Shown: in pieces, positions 18,131 through 26,605 of the stretch
How the letters are laid out: each line of letters starts with the position of its first letter
How positions within the stretch are numbered: the first letter of the stretch is position 1
From: Comamonas aquatica NBRC 14918
GTDB taxonomy: Bacteria > Pseudomonadota > Gammaproteobacteria > Burkholderiales > Burkholderiaceae_C
Direction of reading: 5' to 3'
NCBI RefSeq assembly: GCF_000739875.1
Contig: NZ_BBJR01000054.1
Span: 1-48,956, forward strand
Length of the DNA: 48,956 nt
Notes under the pieces: generated by a model
Database searches by the model: none
Seen by the model: only the letters and a program-made list of their open reading frames with translations
What the model was told of the DNA's origin: nothing
Made by a program: the position numbers and the translations under genes

Positions 18131-18880
18131 CAGATCCCACTCCGGAATCGGCTGCTGACGCAGCTCGGCGCGCAGGCGGGTGTAGTCCGGACACACCGAA
18201 GCCACCACCGCCCAGAAGCGCGGGCTGTGGTCCATCACGCGCAGGTGGGACAGCTCGTGCACCACCACATAGTCCAGCACCGGCAGGCGAAAGTGCAGCA
18301 GGCGCCAGTTCAGCATGATGCCGCCGTCGTGCTTGGCGCTGCCCCAGCGGGTGCGCGCATTCGTCAGCCGCAGGCTGCGCCATTGCACGCCCAAGTCGGG
18401 GGCGAAGCGCTGCAGACGCTGTGTCAACAGCAGGCGCGCATGGCGCAACCACCAGGCATGGACCTGGGCGCGCACGCTGGCGGGCAGCGCATCGACCGGC
18501 AGCGGCACGTGCAGCACCCAGCGCCCCTCGCCCACGGCCAGCAGCTCACAGCCGCGCGGGGCTGCCGGGTGCAACTGCAAGGTCAGCAGCCCGCCCAGAT
18601 ACGGCAGCTGCGCGCCCTGGCCCCAGTCCACCTGCGGGGTCTGCTGCACGCGCAGGGCCGAGGCGGCCAGCTTGTCCAGCACCCACTGGGCTTTGTCCTG
18701 CAGGGCCGATTCGATCTGGGCCACGCTGACGCGCAAGGGCGCGCGGATGGTCAGGCCGCTGGCCCCCACCTCCAGCCCGATGCTGCGCCGGCGGCTGCGC
18801 ACCAGCATATAAGCCACGCGGGCACCGCCCAAAGGGACGGTGTGCGTGGCTTGCGGGTGGGCGTAGGCCGGGGCGTTCAA
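18128..18880 (-). CDS. YgjP/SprT-like zinc metallopeptidase (DUF45)
   Basis: A 250-residue protein. His208-Glu209-x-x-His212 in VVHELSHLRVMDHS, with His218 six residues after the last motif histidine, is the zinc-binding and catalytic site of the M48-like DUF45 family. N-terminal RRRSIGLEV is also family-typical. A substrate is not known for this group. The start is a TTG at 18880 that overlaps the plsC stop (TTGA); the next ATG, at 18808, would cut the conserved N terminus. The stop codon lies in the edge of a dispersed repeat. Confidence 0.87.
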   Translation of the reverse strand: MNAPAYAHPQATHTVPLGGARVAYMLVRSRRRSIGLEVGASGLTIRAPLRVSVAQIESALQDKAQWVLDKLAASALRVQQTPQVDWGQGAQLPYLGGLLTLQLHPAAPRGCELLAVGEGRWVLHVPLPVDALPASVRAQVHAWWLRHARLLLTQRLQRFAPDLGVQWRSLRLTNARTRWGSAKHDGGIMLNWRLLHFRLPVLDYVVVHELSHLRVMDHSPRFWAVVASVCPDYTRLRAELRQQPIPEWDL

Positions 18881-19650
18881 GCGGCAGGTGTGCTGGAACG
18901 GTCAGGCAGTGCCGCAGGGTAGGCCGCGGGGTCCAGGCGGCGCATCTCGCCTTCGATCCATGCCTGCACCTCTTCCATCAGCTCTTCGTGCTTGCGCCCC
19001 GCGCTGGGGATCATCGGGCCGATGGAGACATCCACCACGCCGGGGGTCTTGACGAAGGACTTGCGCGGCCAGCACTTGGCCGAGGTGACGGCAATCGGCA
19101 CCACGGGCACACCGGTCATGATGGCCAGGCGCGTGGCGCCGGTCTTGTACTCGCCCACTTCGCCACGCGCCACGCGCGTGCCTTCGGGGAACATGATGAC
19201 CCAGATGCCCTGGGCCAGCAGGCGCTTGCCCTGCTCCACCACCTTGTGGAAGGCGCGCGAGCCGTGCTTGCGGTCGATGTGGATCATGTCCAGGCTGCCG
19301 ATGGACCAGCCGAAGAAGGGAATGCTCAGCAGCTCCTTCTTGAACACATAGGCCAGGGCGCGCGGCATGATGGCCGGCATCAGAAAGGTCTCATAGGTGG
19401 ACTGGTGCTTGCACAGCAGCACCACGCCCTGCTGCGGGTCGGTGGGCAGGTGCTCCATGCCCTGCACGCGGTACTTAACGCCGCAGAACCAGCCCGCGCT
19501 GTCCACGCTCAGCTTGAGCCAGGCGCGCGCAATCGTCCAGCGGGCCGCCGGCGAGCCGCCGCACACACGCACCAGCAAGATCAGCAGCGTGTAGGGGATG
19601 ACGGTGATGCCCATCCACAGCATGTGGACCAGGGAGCGCAGAAATGACAT
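18877..19650 (-). CDS. plsC: 1-acyl-sn-glycerol-3-phosphate acyltransferase
   Basis: A 257-residue inner-membrane acyltransferase making phosphatidic acid. The N terminus is one hydrophobic helix (LWMGITVIPYTLLILLV). The catalytic block is CKHQSTYETF (His82, Glu87; a Glu in place of the usual HX4D Asp), a variant I associate with betaproteobacterial PlsC. MFPEGTR is the glycerol-phosphate-binding motif. It is followed with overlap by the ygjP-like gene and preceded by gmhB with a hairpin in between. Confidence 0.93.
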   Translation of the reverse strand: MSFLRSLVHMLWMGITVIPYTLLILLVRVCGGSPAARWTIARAWLKLSVDSAGWFCGVKYRVQGMEHLPTDPQQGVVLLCKHQSTYETFLMPAIMPRALAYVFKKELLSIPFFGWSIGSLDMIHIDRKHGSRAFHKVVEQGKRLLAQGIWVIMFPEGTRVARGEVGEYKTGATRLAIMTGVPVVPIAVTSAKCWPRKSFVKTPGVVDVSIGPMIPSAGRKHEELMEEVQAWIEGEMRRLDPAAYPAALPDRSSTPAA

Positions 19651-19666
19651 GGGAACAATCCTAAAA

Positions 19667-19709
19667 ATGCAAAGAGGCCGGCGTTGCCAAACGGTTGCGA
19701 TCCGGCCTC
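19667..19709 (-). terminator. terminator-like hairpin between gmhB and plsC
   Basis: GAGGCCGG (19674-19681) pairs with CCGGCCTC (19702-19709), with a partly paired inner loop. On the minus strand the hairpin is followed by TTTGCATTTTTAG, a broken T-tract. The gmhB stop codon overlaps the stem. It may reduce read-through from gmhB into plsC. Confidence 0.45.
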
Positions 19710-20268
19710 ATGCCGCCTGCAAGGGGGGCGACGCCTGGGCATCTGGAGCCAGCGCATCCGCCACCGCGGCCCAGTCTGGGTAGCAGGCCACCGGCTGCGC
19801 CACGGGGGGGATAACAGTCTGGGCGGCATCGGTGCCCACCCACACCAGGCGGGCGCCCATCGCCTCGCCGGCTTGCAGGTGGACAGCGTCCTGGCCGATG
19901 ACCCAAACCTGGTGCGGCTCAGCCCCATAGCGGCTGGCGATCTGCTGCAGCAAACCGGGTGCCGGTTTGCGGCACTGGCAGGCTTCGTCGGGGGTGTGCG
20001 GGCAGAAGAACACGGCCTCGACCCGGGCCCCCACCGCCGCCAGCTCGCGCTGCATGCGCAAATGCAGGGTGTTGAGCTCCGTCACATCGAAGCTCCCACG
20101 CCCGAGGCCGGGCTGGTTGGTGGCCAGCGCCACGTGCCAGCCGCCCCGGTTGAGCTGCGCAATCGCCTCCAGCACGCCGGGCTGGGGTTGCCAGTCCTTC
20201 AGCGGGACAAGGGCATCTTCGCCCTCGGCATGGAGGGTCCCGATCCGATCCAGGATGGCCAGCTTCAT
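19708..20268 (-). CDS. gmhB: GmhB-like HAD protein, heptose 1,7-bisphosphate phosphatase family, catalytic motifs degenerate
   Basis: A 186-residue HAD protein of the GmhB/histidinol-phosphatase family. The zinc-site residues Cys89, His91, Cys97 and Cys99 and motif III Lys101 are intact, as is TNQ (50-52). Two catalytic elements are altered. Motif I reads LDRIGTL: nucleophile Asp7 is present but the general acid/base Asp is Ile9. Motif IV reads IGQDAVH where the family has GDxxxD, so the metal-binding Asp is Gln126. The frame is otherwise intact and well conserved. By family rules it should be poorly active or inactive. It sits before plsC. The start at 20268 fits the family; the frame is open 23 codons further. 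Confidence 0.85.
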   Translation of the reverse strand: MKLAILDRIGTLHAEGEDALVPLKDWQPQPGVLEAIAQLNRGGWHVALATNQPGLGRGSFDVTELNTLHLRMQRELAAVGARVEAVFFCPHTPDEACQCRKPAPGLLQQIASRYGAEPHQVWVIGQDAVHLQAGEAMGARLVWVGTDAAQTVIPPVAQPVACYPDWAAVADALAPDAQASPPLQAA

Positions 20269-20368
20269 AGGTGTGAACCGCAGCAAACGTGAGGGAGGGC
20301 AACTGCCAGCGGCGCCACGGGCAACAGCTTGTGCCACCCGTGCGCGCCGCTTCTATGATGGGACAGCT

Positions 20369-21589
20369 TTAGGCCCCCGTCCAGCGACGCAGCACCAGGC
20401 TGGCATTGGTGCCGCCAAAGCCGAAGCTGTTGGACAGCACCGTGGTCAGCTGCGCATCACGCGTCTTCGTCACCAGCGGCATGGCGCCCAGACTGTCATC
20501 GGGCGTGTCCACGTTGGCGGACCCGGCGATGAAGCCCTTGTTCAGCATGATCAGGCAGTAGATGGCTTCCTGCGCACCGGTCGCCCCCAGCGAATGGCCG
20601 GTCAGCGACTTGGTGGACGAGAAAGGTGGCACCTGGTCGCCAAACAGCACCTGCATCGCGCGCACTTCCTGCATGTCACCCACCGGGGTCGAGGTGCCAT
20701 GGGTGTTGATGTAGTCGATAGGACCATCCACAGTTTCCATGGCCTGCTTCATGCAGGCAATGGCGCCGTCGCCCGAAGGCGCCACCATGTCTTCGCCATC
20801 GCTGGTGGCGCCAAAGCCCACCACTTCGGCCAGGATGGTCGCACCGCGCGCCAGCGCATGCTCTAGACTCTCCAGCACCACGGCACCGCCGCCGCCGGCG
20901 ATCACAAAGCCATCGCGATGAGCGTCGTAGGCACGCGAGGCCTTCTCGGGCGTCTCGTTGTACTTGCTGGACATGGCGCCCATGCCGTCGAACAGCAGGG
21001 ACATGCCCCAGGACAGCTCTTCACCGCCGCCGGCAAACATCACGTCCTGCATGCCCCAGGCGATCTGCTGGGCCGCGGCACCGATGCAGTGGGCCGAGGT
21101 GGAGCAGGCCGAGGTGATGGAGTAGTTGATGCCCTTGACCTTGAAGTTGGTCGCCAGACAGGCCGAGACCGTGGAGCTCATGCAGCGCGTGACCTGGTAC
21201 GGTCCCACGCGACGGATGCCCTTCTCGCGCAGGGTGTCGGCCGCCTCGATCTGGTTGGCCGGCGAACCACCGCCCGAGCCCATGATGAGACCGGTGCGCG
21301 GATGGCTCACCATCTCGGGCGTCAGGCCCGCCTGGGCAATCGCATCTTCCAGTGCGATCTGGGCATAGGCTGCCGCATCGCCCATGAAACGCAGCTGCTT
21401 GCGGTCAATGCGCGCTTCGATGTCGATCTCGGGAATACCGGCAACCTGGCTGCGCATGCCCAGTTCGGTGAACTGCGGCATGGCTTTGATGCCCGAGCGA
21501 CCTTCCCGCAGGGAGGTCTCTACGGTGGCCAGATCGTTACCAATGCACGAGACAATGCCCGCGCCCGTGATGACTACGCGCTTTTTCAT
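20369..21589 (-). CDS. fabB: 3-oxoacyl-ACP synthase I
   Basis: A 406-residue KAS I. Catalytic Cys162 in [12 protein letters not shown], His in [11 protein letters not shown] and His in [10 protein letters not shown] form the Cys-His-His triad. It elongates acyl-ACP and, with FabA, supports unsaturated fatty acid synthesis. The start overlaps the fabA stop (ATGA), the classic fabAB arrangement. Length and N terminus ([14 protein letters not shown]) match the family. Confidence 0.97.
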   Translation of the reverse strand: MKKRVVITGAGIVSCIGNDLATVETSLREGRSGIKAMPQFTELGMRSQVAGIPEIDIEARIDRKQLRFMGDAAAYAQIALEDAIAQAGLTPEMVSHPRTGLIMGSGGGSPANQIEAADTLREKGIRRVGPYQVTRCMSSTVSACLATNFKVKGINYSITSACSTSAHCIGAAAQQIAWGMQDVMFAGGGEELSWGMSLLFDGMGAMSSKYNETPEKASRAYDAHRDGFVIAGGGGAVVLESLEHALARGATILAEVVGFGATSDGEDMVAPSGDGAIACMKQAMETVDGPIDYINTHGTSTPVGDMQEVRAMQVLFGDQVPPFSSTKSLTGHSLGATGAQEAIYCLIMLNKGFIAGSANVDTPDDSLGAMPLVTKTRDAQLTTVLSNSFGFGGTNASLVLRRWTGA

Positions 21590-22110
21590 GCCGCTGTCCC
21601 TTGGCCGTCGCCTTCACGCAGGAACAGCCCCACGCGCAGATCGTTGGCCACATAGATTTCCTGGCCGTCGGCCAGCAAACGTGCATCCCCAATCGCCATG
21701 TTCAGCTTGCGCTTGATCACACGCTTGATATCGATTTCGTAGCGCACCAGCTTCACATTCGGACCCACTTCGCCTGTGAACTTGACTTCACCAGCACCCA
21801 GCGCACGGCCACGGCCGGGCAGTTGCAGCCAGGTCAAGTAAAAGCCGATCAGCTGCCACATGGCATCCAGGCCCAGGCAGCCTGGCATGACGGGGTCGCC
21901 CTGGAAATGGCACTTGAAGAACCACAGATCGGGGTTCACGTCCAGCTCCGCCACGATCTTGCCCAGGCCGTGCGCGCCACCGTCTTCGGAGATGTGCGTG
22001 ATGCGGTCGAACATCAGCATCGGAGGCAGAGGCAAACGTCCGCTGTCGGGCTTGAACAACTTACCCTCACCAGATGCGATCAGTTGTTCGTAGGAAAAAG
22101 AATCAGCCAT
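21586..22110 (-). CDS. fabA: 3-hydroxydecanoyl-ACP dehydratase/isomerase
   Basis: A 174-residue hot-dog-fold enzyme that dehydrates 3-hydroxydecanoyl-ACP and isomerises trans-2 to cis-3-decenoyl-ACP, starting unsaturated fatty acid synthesis. Catalytic His68 and Asp82 lie in [16 protein letters not shown]. The start at 22110 ([10 protein letters not shown]) fits the family; 11 upstream codons were discarded. The 172 bp upstream, to lnt, should hold the fabAB promoter; no box could be assigned with confidence. Confidence 0.97.
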   Translation of the reverse strand: MADSFSYEQLIASGEGKLFKPDSGRLPLPPMLMFDRITHISEDGGAHGLGKIVAELDVNPDLWFFKCHFQGDPVMPGCLGLDAMWQLIGFYLTWLQLPGRGRALGAGEVKFTGEVGPNVKLVRYEIDIKRVIKRKLNMAIGDARLLADGQEIYVANDLRVGLFLREGDGQGTAA

Positions 22111-22282
22111 TTGTCTAACTTGCTTGGCAGCGGCGTTGGCCACTGCTTGGTTTCTCGTGTGTGTAATCGCAGGAGTTTATACATGTGCGGCGTACAGCCA
22201 CACATTATGGAAGTTCACAGGCCGTTTCTCGGCCGAAAGTCCCTGCAAACTCCGCACAACGTGTCAATCACACCCTGTTTGC

Positions 22283-23854
22283 TCAATTTTTTCTGCGCGG
22301 TCTGGCACCCCAGACCACCACCGCCATGCAGCCCAGCCACAGCGGCCACAAGCCCAGGCGCGACACCCAGAAGGCAAACGGTGTCACGCCATCGCGCCCT
22401 TGCACCTCGGCCACCAGGACCCCCTGGGTGTGCGACGGCAGCGAAGCCGTGACCGCCCCCCGGTGATCGATCACCACGGTGGCCCCGGTGTTGGTGGCAC
22501 GCAGCATCGGACGCTCGAACTCCAGCGCCCGCATGCGGCTGATGTGCAAATGCTGGTCCACCGCAATGCTGTCGCCAAACCACGCAATATTGCTCACATT
22601 GACCAGCACGGTGGGAGCGGTCGCAGCCTGGCTGAAATGCGCCCCCAGTTCTTCGCCAAACAGGTCTTCGTAGCAGATATTCGGGGCCCAGCGCTCGCCA
22701 TGCCACGCCATCGGCGCCTGCCCGACGCTGCCGCGGGCAAAGCTCCCCAGGGGAATGTCCATCATGCGGACAAACCACTGGAACAAGGGCGGCACGAACT
22801 CGCCAAAGGGCACCAAGTGGTGCTTGTCGTACCGATATTCTGTCATTTCCCCTGGCACCCAACCCACCACCGCATTGCTATAGCCCTGCGCTTCACTCCC
22901 CAAGGGCATGCCGATCAGGGCGGCCGAAGGGCTACCCGGCTCCCGGTAGGGGGTCGAGATGGCGGCCAGATAGTCCGCCGGCAATTGCTGGGGCAACACC
23001 GGAATCGCCGTTTCGGGCGCCACCACCAGCGCTGCAGGTTTTTGCAGCAGTTGCAGCCCGTACCACTCCAAAGCCCGCGCAATGCCGCCACTCGGAATGA
23101 ATTTTTCATCTTGCGGAATATTGCCCTGCAGCAAGGCCACCGACACCGGCGCGCGCCCCGGTACGGCCTGGGCCTGCTGCTGCACCCAGGCGGCAGCCAC
23201 CCACAGACCCAGCACCACCGCGCCCACGCCCAGCGACACCCGGTCGCGCTGCCACAGCGGTGCGACCTGGACCAGCGCCATCGCCAAGGCGGCAGCCACC
23301 GCACCGGTGCCGTAGACCCCCAGCCAGCGCGGCCAAACCGACAATGGGCCCTCAACATGGGCGTAGCCGCCTGCCCCCCAGGGGAAACCGGTCCACAAGG
23401 TGCCACGCGCCAGTTCTGCGATGGTCCAGCATGCGGCAAACAACAGCACGGCGCGCCATCCGGCACAGTCCGCACGGCGCCAGACCCAGGCGGCCACGGC
23501 GTAGTAACTGCCCAGGAAGGCGGCCAGCGCCAGGACGGCCAGCACCGCCAGGGGCGCCGGCAGGCCGCCATAGGTATGCATCGAAATGAACAACCACCAG
23601 AAGGTGCCGCACAGCCAGGCGGTGGCAAACAGCCAGCCGCGCCATGCCGCCTGCCGGGCACTGGGCGCGCGCTGCACCGCCAGGCACAGCAGGCTGAGTG
23701 ACAGGATTTGCAGCCACCACAGCGGTTGTCCGCTGCCAGGCCAGGCCAGGGCCGCAGCCTGCAGCCCACCGGCCAGCAGCACCCCGCACCACCACCCCCA
23801 GGCGGGTCGGGCAGGCGCCCTGAAAGAGAGCCCATGGGCCCGCGCCATCGTCAT
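22283..23854 (-). CDS. lnt: apolipoprotein N-acyltransferase
   Basis: A 523-residue inner-membrane enzyme that adds the third acyl chain to lipoproteins. An N-terminal multi-helix membrane part (to about residue 225) is followed by a periplasmic nitrilase domain with the catalytic triad Glu281 (APETAIPV), Lys344 (YDKHHLVPFGEF) and Cys394 (NICYEDLFG). A last C-terminal helix is present. The start overlaps the corC stop by 4 bp, the usual corC-lnt pairing. A MARAHG start two codons later is possible. Confidence 0.96.
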   Translation of the reverse strand: MTMARAHGLSFRAPARPAWGWWCGVLLAGGLQAAALAWPGSGQPLWWLQILSLSLLCLAVQRAPSARQAAWRGWLFATAWLCGTFWWLFISMHTYGGLPAPLAVLAVLALAAFLGSYYAVAAWVWRRADCAGWRAVLLFAACWTIAELARGTLWTGFPWGAGGYAHVEGPLSVWPRWLGVYGTGAVAAALAMALVQVAPLWQRDRVSLGVGAVVLGLWVAAAWVQQQAQAVPGRAPVSVALLQGNIPQDEKFIPSGGIARALEWYGLQLLQKPAALVVAPETAIPVLPQQLPADYLAAISTPYREPGSPSAALIGMPLGSEAQGYSNAVVGWVPGEMTEYRYDKHHLVPFGEFVPPLFQWFVRMMDIPLGSFARGSVGQAPMAWHGERWAPNICYEDLFGEELGAHFSQAATAPTVLVNVSNIAWFGDSIAVDQHLHISRMRALEFERPMLRATNTGATVVIDHRGAVTASLPSHTQGVLVAEVQGRDGVTPFAFWVSRLGLWPLWLGCMAVVVWGARPRRKN

Positions 23855-24735
23855 TCGCTCACACTTTCCGTCGTTCCATCGTCCCTGCGCCGCACCTGGA
23901 ACCAGCGCACCGCGCCGCCCTTGGCGTGCAACACCACGAACTGCAGGCCGGCCACCTCCCAGGACTCGCCGCGCTTGGGCAGGCGCCCCATGGCATGGCT
24001 CACCCAGCCACCAATCGTTTCAAAGTCTTCGGCCTGGGCCTCCTGGTCGAAGCGCACGCCAAAAGCATCGGCCAGCCGCTCCAGCGGCGTGTGCCCTGCC
24101 ACGCGGTAGGTGTTGTCGGCCAGCGCGAAGATGTCGCCGTGTTCTTCGGGGATGTCGAACTCGTCCTCGATCTCCCCGACGATTTCCTCCAGCACGTCCT
24201 CCATGGTCACCAGGCCCGACACCTTGCCGAACTCATCGATCAGGATGCTCATGTGGTTGCGGTTGGTGCGAAATTCGCGCAGCAGGTCGTACAGGCCCTT
24301 GGTCTCCGGCACGAAGATCGCCGGGCGCAGCAGGGCGCGCAGATTCAAGGACGGCGAGCGCTGCAGCTTCAGCAGGTCCTTGGCCATCAGAATGCCGATG
24401 ATGTTGTCCCGCTCCCCCTCGTAGACCGGGAAGCGCGAGTGCGCCGTGCGGATCACCTGGCCCAGCAGTTCGTCGCAGGGGGCGTGGATGTCCAGCACGT
24501 CCATGCGCGGTGCCGCCACCATGATGTCGGTGGCCGTGCGGTCCGCCATGCGGATCACACCCTCGAGCATCACGCGAGCCTCGGTGCCGATGACTTCGTT
24601 GTCCTCGGCTTCGGCCAGGGTTTCGATGAGTTCATCCTTGGAGTCGAGCCCCGGGTGGATGAATTCGACAATCTTTTGCAGAAAGCTGCGCTTGTCTTCG
24701 CGCTCCGGGTGGCGCGCAGGGTGCGGGTCTGACAC
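23851..24735 (-). CDS. corC: CorC/YbeX-type CBS-domain protein (magnesium/cobalt efflux, envelope maintenance)
   Basis: A 294-residue cytosolic protein with two CBS domains (IMVAAPRMDVLD, then ILIDEFGKVSGLVTMEDVLEEIVGEIEDEFD) and a C-terminal CorC_HlyC FAD-fold domain (TIGGWVSHAMGRLPKRGE). Homologues affect Mg/Co efflux and ribosome/envelope functions. The start is a GTG at 24735 giving MSDPHPARHPERED; no in-frame ATG nearby suits the family. Transcribed into lnt. Confidence 0.93.
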   Translation of the reverse strand: MSDPHPARHPEREDKRSFLQKIVEFIHPGLDSKDELIETLAEAEDNEVIGTEARVMLEGVIRMADRTATDIMVAAPRMDVLDIHAPCDELLGQVIRTAHSRFPVYEGERDNIIGILMAKDLLKLQRSPSLNLRALLRPAIFVPETKGLYDLLREFRTNRNHMSILIDEFGKVSGLVTMEDVLEEIVGEIEDEFDIPEEHGDIFALADNTYRVAGHTPLERLADAFGVRFDQEAQAEDFETIGGWVSHAMGRLPKRGESWEVAGLQFVVLHAKGGAVRWFQVRRRDDGTTESVSE

Positions 24736-24850
24736 AGACGTTCAGTGCAGGACATGCAGTTGTGGAGAGGGCACCAAGGATAGCGGATTCACTGCGGGCC
24801 TCCAAGCTCAGTGCCGCGCGCCTGGGCACAGCGGCCCCGGGGAGCAGGAC

Positions 24851-25561
24851 TTACTGCGCCGATTTGTGGCGGCCTTCGCGCACGTCCTGGCGGATTTCCT
24901 GCACGTCGGCCAGGATGGACCAGAACTGCTTGGCCTGCTTCTTGAGCTGGTAGTCCACCTCGGCCACCTGGTTGTCCCACAGCTCGGAGACATGGGTGTC
25001 CAGCCCGGCGGCGGGCAGTTGCAGGTAGGCCTCGGACTCGGTGCCGTCACGCTGCACGCGGGCGCCGGCGTTGCGGGCGATCTTGAGCATGGCGGTGTTC
25101 TCGCTCAGCGCGTGGATGAACATCATCTCCACGCCCTTGTTGCGCGAATGCAGGACGGCGCGGGCGAACAGGCGCGTGCCCAGGCCCAGGCCGCGTGCGG
25201 TCTTCAGCACCGACACCCCGAATTCCGCGCAGTTGCTGTGGTGCGCCAGGTCGGTATAGGCCAGGTGCGCCATGGCGATCAGCTCCAGCCGGCGGTTGAA
25301 GATGCCGAAGATATCGTCGCGGTCGAAGTTCAGGTTGTCCGCATAGCGCTTGACCTGTTCGTCGTTGGCGGCATAGCCGAAGCGCAGGTAGCGGTCGCTG
25401 GGATCCAGCTTGAGCAGGTGCGCACGGATGCGATCGCGGTGGCGGGCGGACAGTTCACGGATGGGCACCAGGGTCGGCACGCTGCGGGCCGACGCGGCTT
25501 TGCGCAGCCATTGCTGGCTGGCTTTCCAAGGGGCAGTGATCCAACGGAGAGGCTCGGTCAT
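24851..25561 (-). CDS. GNAT-family N-acetyltransferase
   Basis: A 236-residue protein with a GNAT core. The acetyl-CoA pyrophosphate loop is ARGLGLGTRLF and the preceding strand AEFGVSVL is typical. IRELSARHRDRIRAHLLKLDPSDRYLRFG opens the domain. The C-terminal 60 residues are charged and helical (VDYQLKKQAKQFWSILADVQEIRQDV). Target molecule unknown. A 115-bp gap to corC holds nothing recognisable. Confidence 0.85.
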   Translation of the reverse strand: MTEPLRWITAPWKASQQWLRKAASARSVPTLVPIRELSARHRDRIRAHLLKLDPSDRYLRFGYAANDEQVKRYADNLNFDRDDIFGIFNRRLELIAMAHLAYTDLAHHSNCAEFGVSVLKTARGLGLGTRLFARAVLHSRNKGVEMMFIHALSENTAMLKIARNAGARVQRDGTESEAYLQLPAAGLDTHVSELWDNQVAEVDYQLKKQAKQFWSILADVQEIRQDVREGRHKSAQ

Positions 25562-25754
25562 GGGTCAAAAGTCCTGTGCGGCTGGGCACATTCTTTCAGG
25601 CATCGCGCGCCACATCCACAGCAGTGTTTCCCAGGCGGCGCACAAACCTAGGGTTTACGCTTAATTGCTGCATTGCAGCATAAAACGCATGCACTGTGTA
25701 CCCGCAGGGGCAAGCGGCTGTCATTCTGGCGACCGCTGCGCGGCATTTGCACCA

Positions 25755-25781
25755 CAAAAAAACAGCACCGGTCGGTGCTGT
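25755..25781 (-). terminator. intrinsic terminator of the Lrp/AsnC gene
   Basis: On the minus strand a perfect 9-bp stem (ACAGCACCG against CGGTGCTGT, 2-nt gap) is followed directly by seven T. It lies about 125 bp after the Lrp-type gene stop, beyond a dispersed repeat. The best intrinsic terminator in the window. Confidence 0.75.
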
Positions 25782-25804
25782 GGTGGCGAGTTGCGGCGCT
25801 ACTC

Positions 25805-25900
25805 GCAAAAAACGTAGCTGCCAGCGCTTGTTCAATCTTCGATTCATTCAGATATAAATATGAATCGCTGATGCAGCGAGCGCCAAGCGCTATGCTTTCA
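25805..25900. repeat. dispersed intergenic repeat, long palindromic type, complete copy 5
   Basis: The left end is CAAAAAACGTAGCTGCCAGC; the right end read on the other strand is TGAAAGCATAGCGCTTGGCG. The centre has its own inverted repeat, CGATTCAT against ATGAATCG, around AGATATAAAT. About 96 bp and 5 bp from the stop of the Lrp-type gene. It would fold into a long cruciform or RNA hairpin. Confidence 0.65.
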
Positions 25901-25905
25901 GAAGC

Positions 25906-26388
25906 TCACACCGGTACCGACGTGGTCGCCTTGACGCGGTCCAGCACAAAGCTGGTCTTGCAGTCGGCCACGCTGGGGTGCTTGAGCAGGGTTTCCATGA
26001 TGAAGCGGCTGTAGTGCTGCATGTCCGACACCACCACGCGCAGCAGGTAATCCATGTCCCCGGTCAGCGAGGCGCACTCCACCACCTCAGGCCAGTTCTG
26101 CACGCTCTGCTTGAAGGCATCCATGGGGTTGCGCTTGTGAATCTCGGTGCTCTTTTCCAGGCGAACATTCAGATAGGCTGTCAGCCCAAGGCCCACCTTT
26201 TCCGGCGGCACCAGGGCCACGTAGCGCTCGATCACCCCCGCTTCCTCCAGACGCTTGACCCGGCGCAGCACGGCGCTGGGCGACAGGCCGACTTGCTCGC
26301 CGATCACGTCATAGGTCTCACGGCCGTTTTCCTGCAGACGACGCAGGATGGAACGGTCCAGCTTATCGAGGGTGTGTTCTGTGCTCAT
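25906..26388 (-). CDS. Lrp/AsnC-family transcriptional regulator
   Basis: A 160-residue regulator. An N-terminal winged HTH (LDKLDRSILRRLQENGRETYDVIGEQVGLSPSAVLRRVKRLE) is followed by a RAM/AsnC effector domain (GLGLTAYLNVRLE, SLTGDMDYLLRVVV). Such proteins bind amino acids and act globally or locally. It is divergent from fadD with 217 bp between starts, so it may regulate fadD or itself. The start at 26388 (MSTEHTLDKLD) is chosen by family fit; the frame is open 79 codons upstream into the divergent promoter region. Confidence 0.93.
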   Translation of the reverse strand: MSTEHTLDKLDRSILRRLQENGRETYDVIGEQVGLSPSAVLRRVKRLEEAGVIERYVALVPPEKVGLGLTAYLNVRLEKSTEIHKRNPMDAFKQSVQNWPEVVECASLTGDMDYLLRVVVSDMQHYSRFIMETLLKHPSVADCKTSFVLDRVKATTSVPV

Positions 26389-26605
26389 GTCGGAAGATTT
26401 TATGCACCCCACCACGGAGACAGGCGGGTTGTGCCACGATATTTGCGAAAACCGCACGTTGCACGCATTTTTCTTGAGCGTCCAGGCCAACCCACCCCCT
26501 GGTTTGCCCGCGTTCCTAGGAAAAGCCCCATCCCGGGGCGGCAGCCGCCCCTCCAACAATGGGCTCTGAATCTTGATTGTGGTTTTCAGACAGAAAGGCG
26601 CTGAT

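Larger units (their letters stand above)
25562..25904. other. intergenic region between the GNAT and Lrp genes
   Basis: About 340 bp. It holds an intrinsic terminator for the Lrp-type gene (25755-25781) and a complete long-type dispersed repeat (25805-25900). The part from 25562 to 25750 upstream of the GNAT gene, where its promoter must lie, shows no convincing ORF or clear boxes. Confidence 0.5.

Noticed and set aside
22111..22282. TTGACA-like -35 for fabAB on the minus strand
   Set aside because: No acceptable -10 hexamer lies 16-18 bp downstream of it, so no promoter was annotated.
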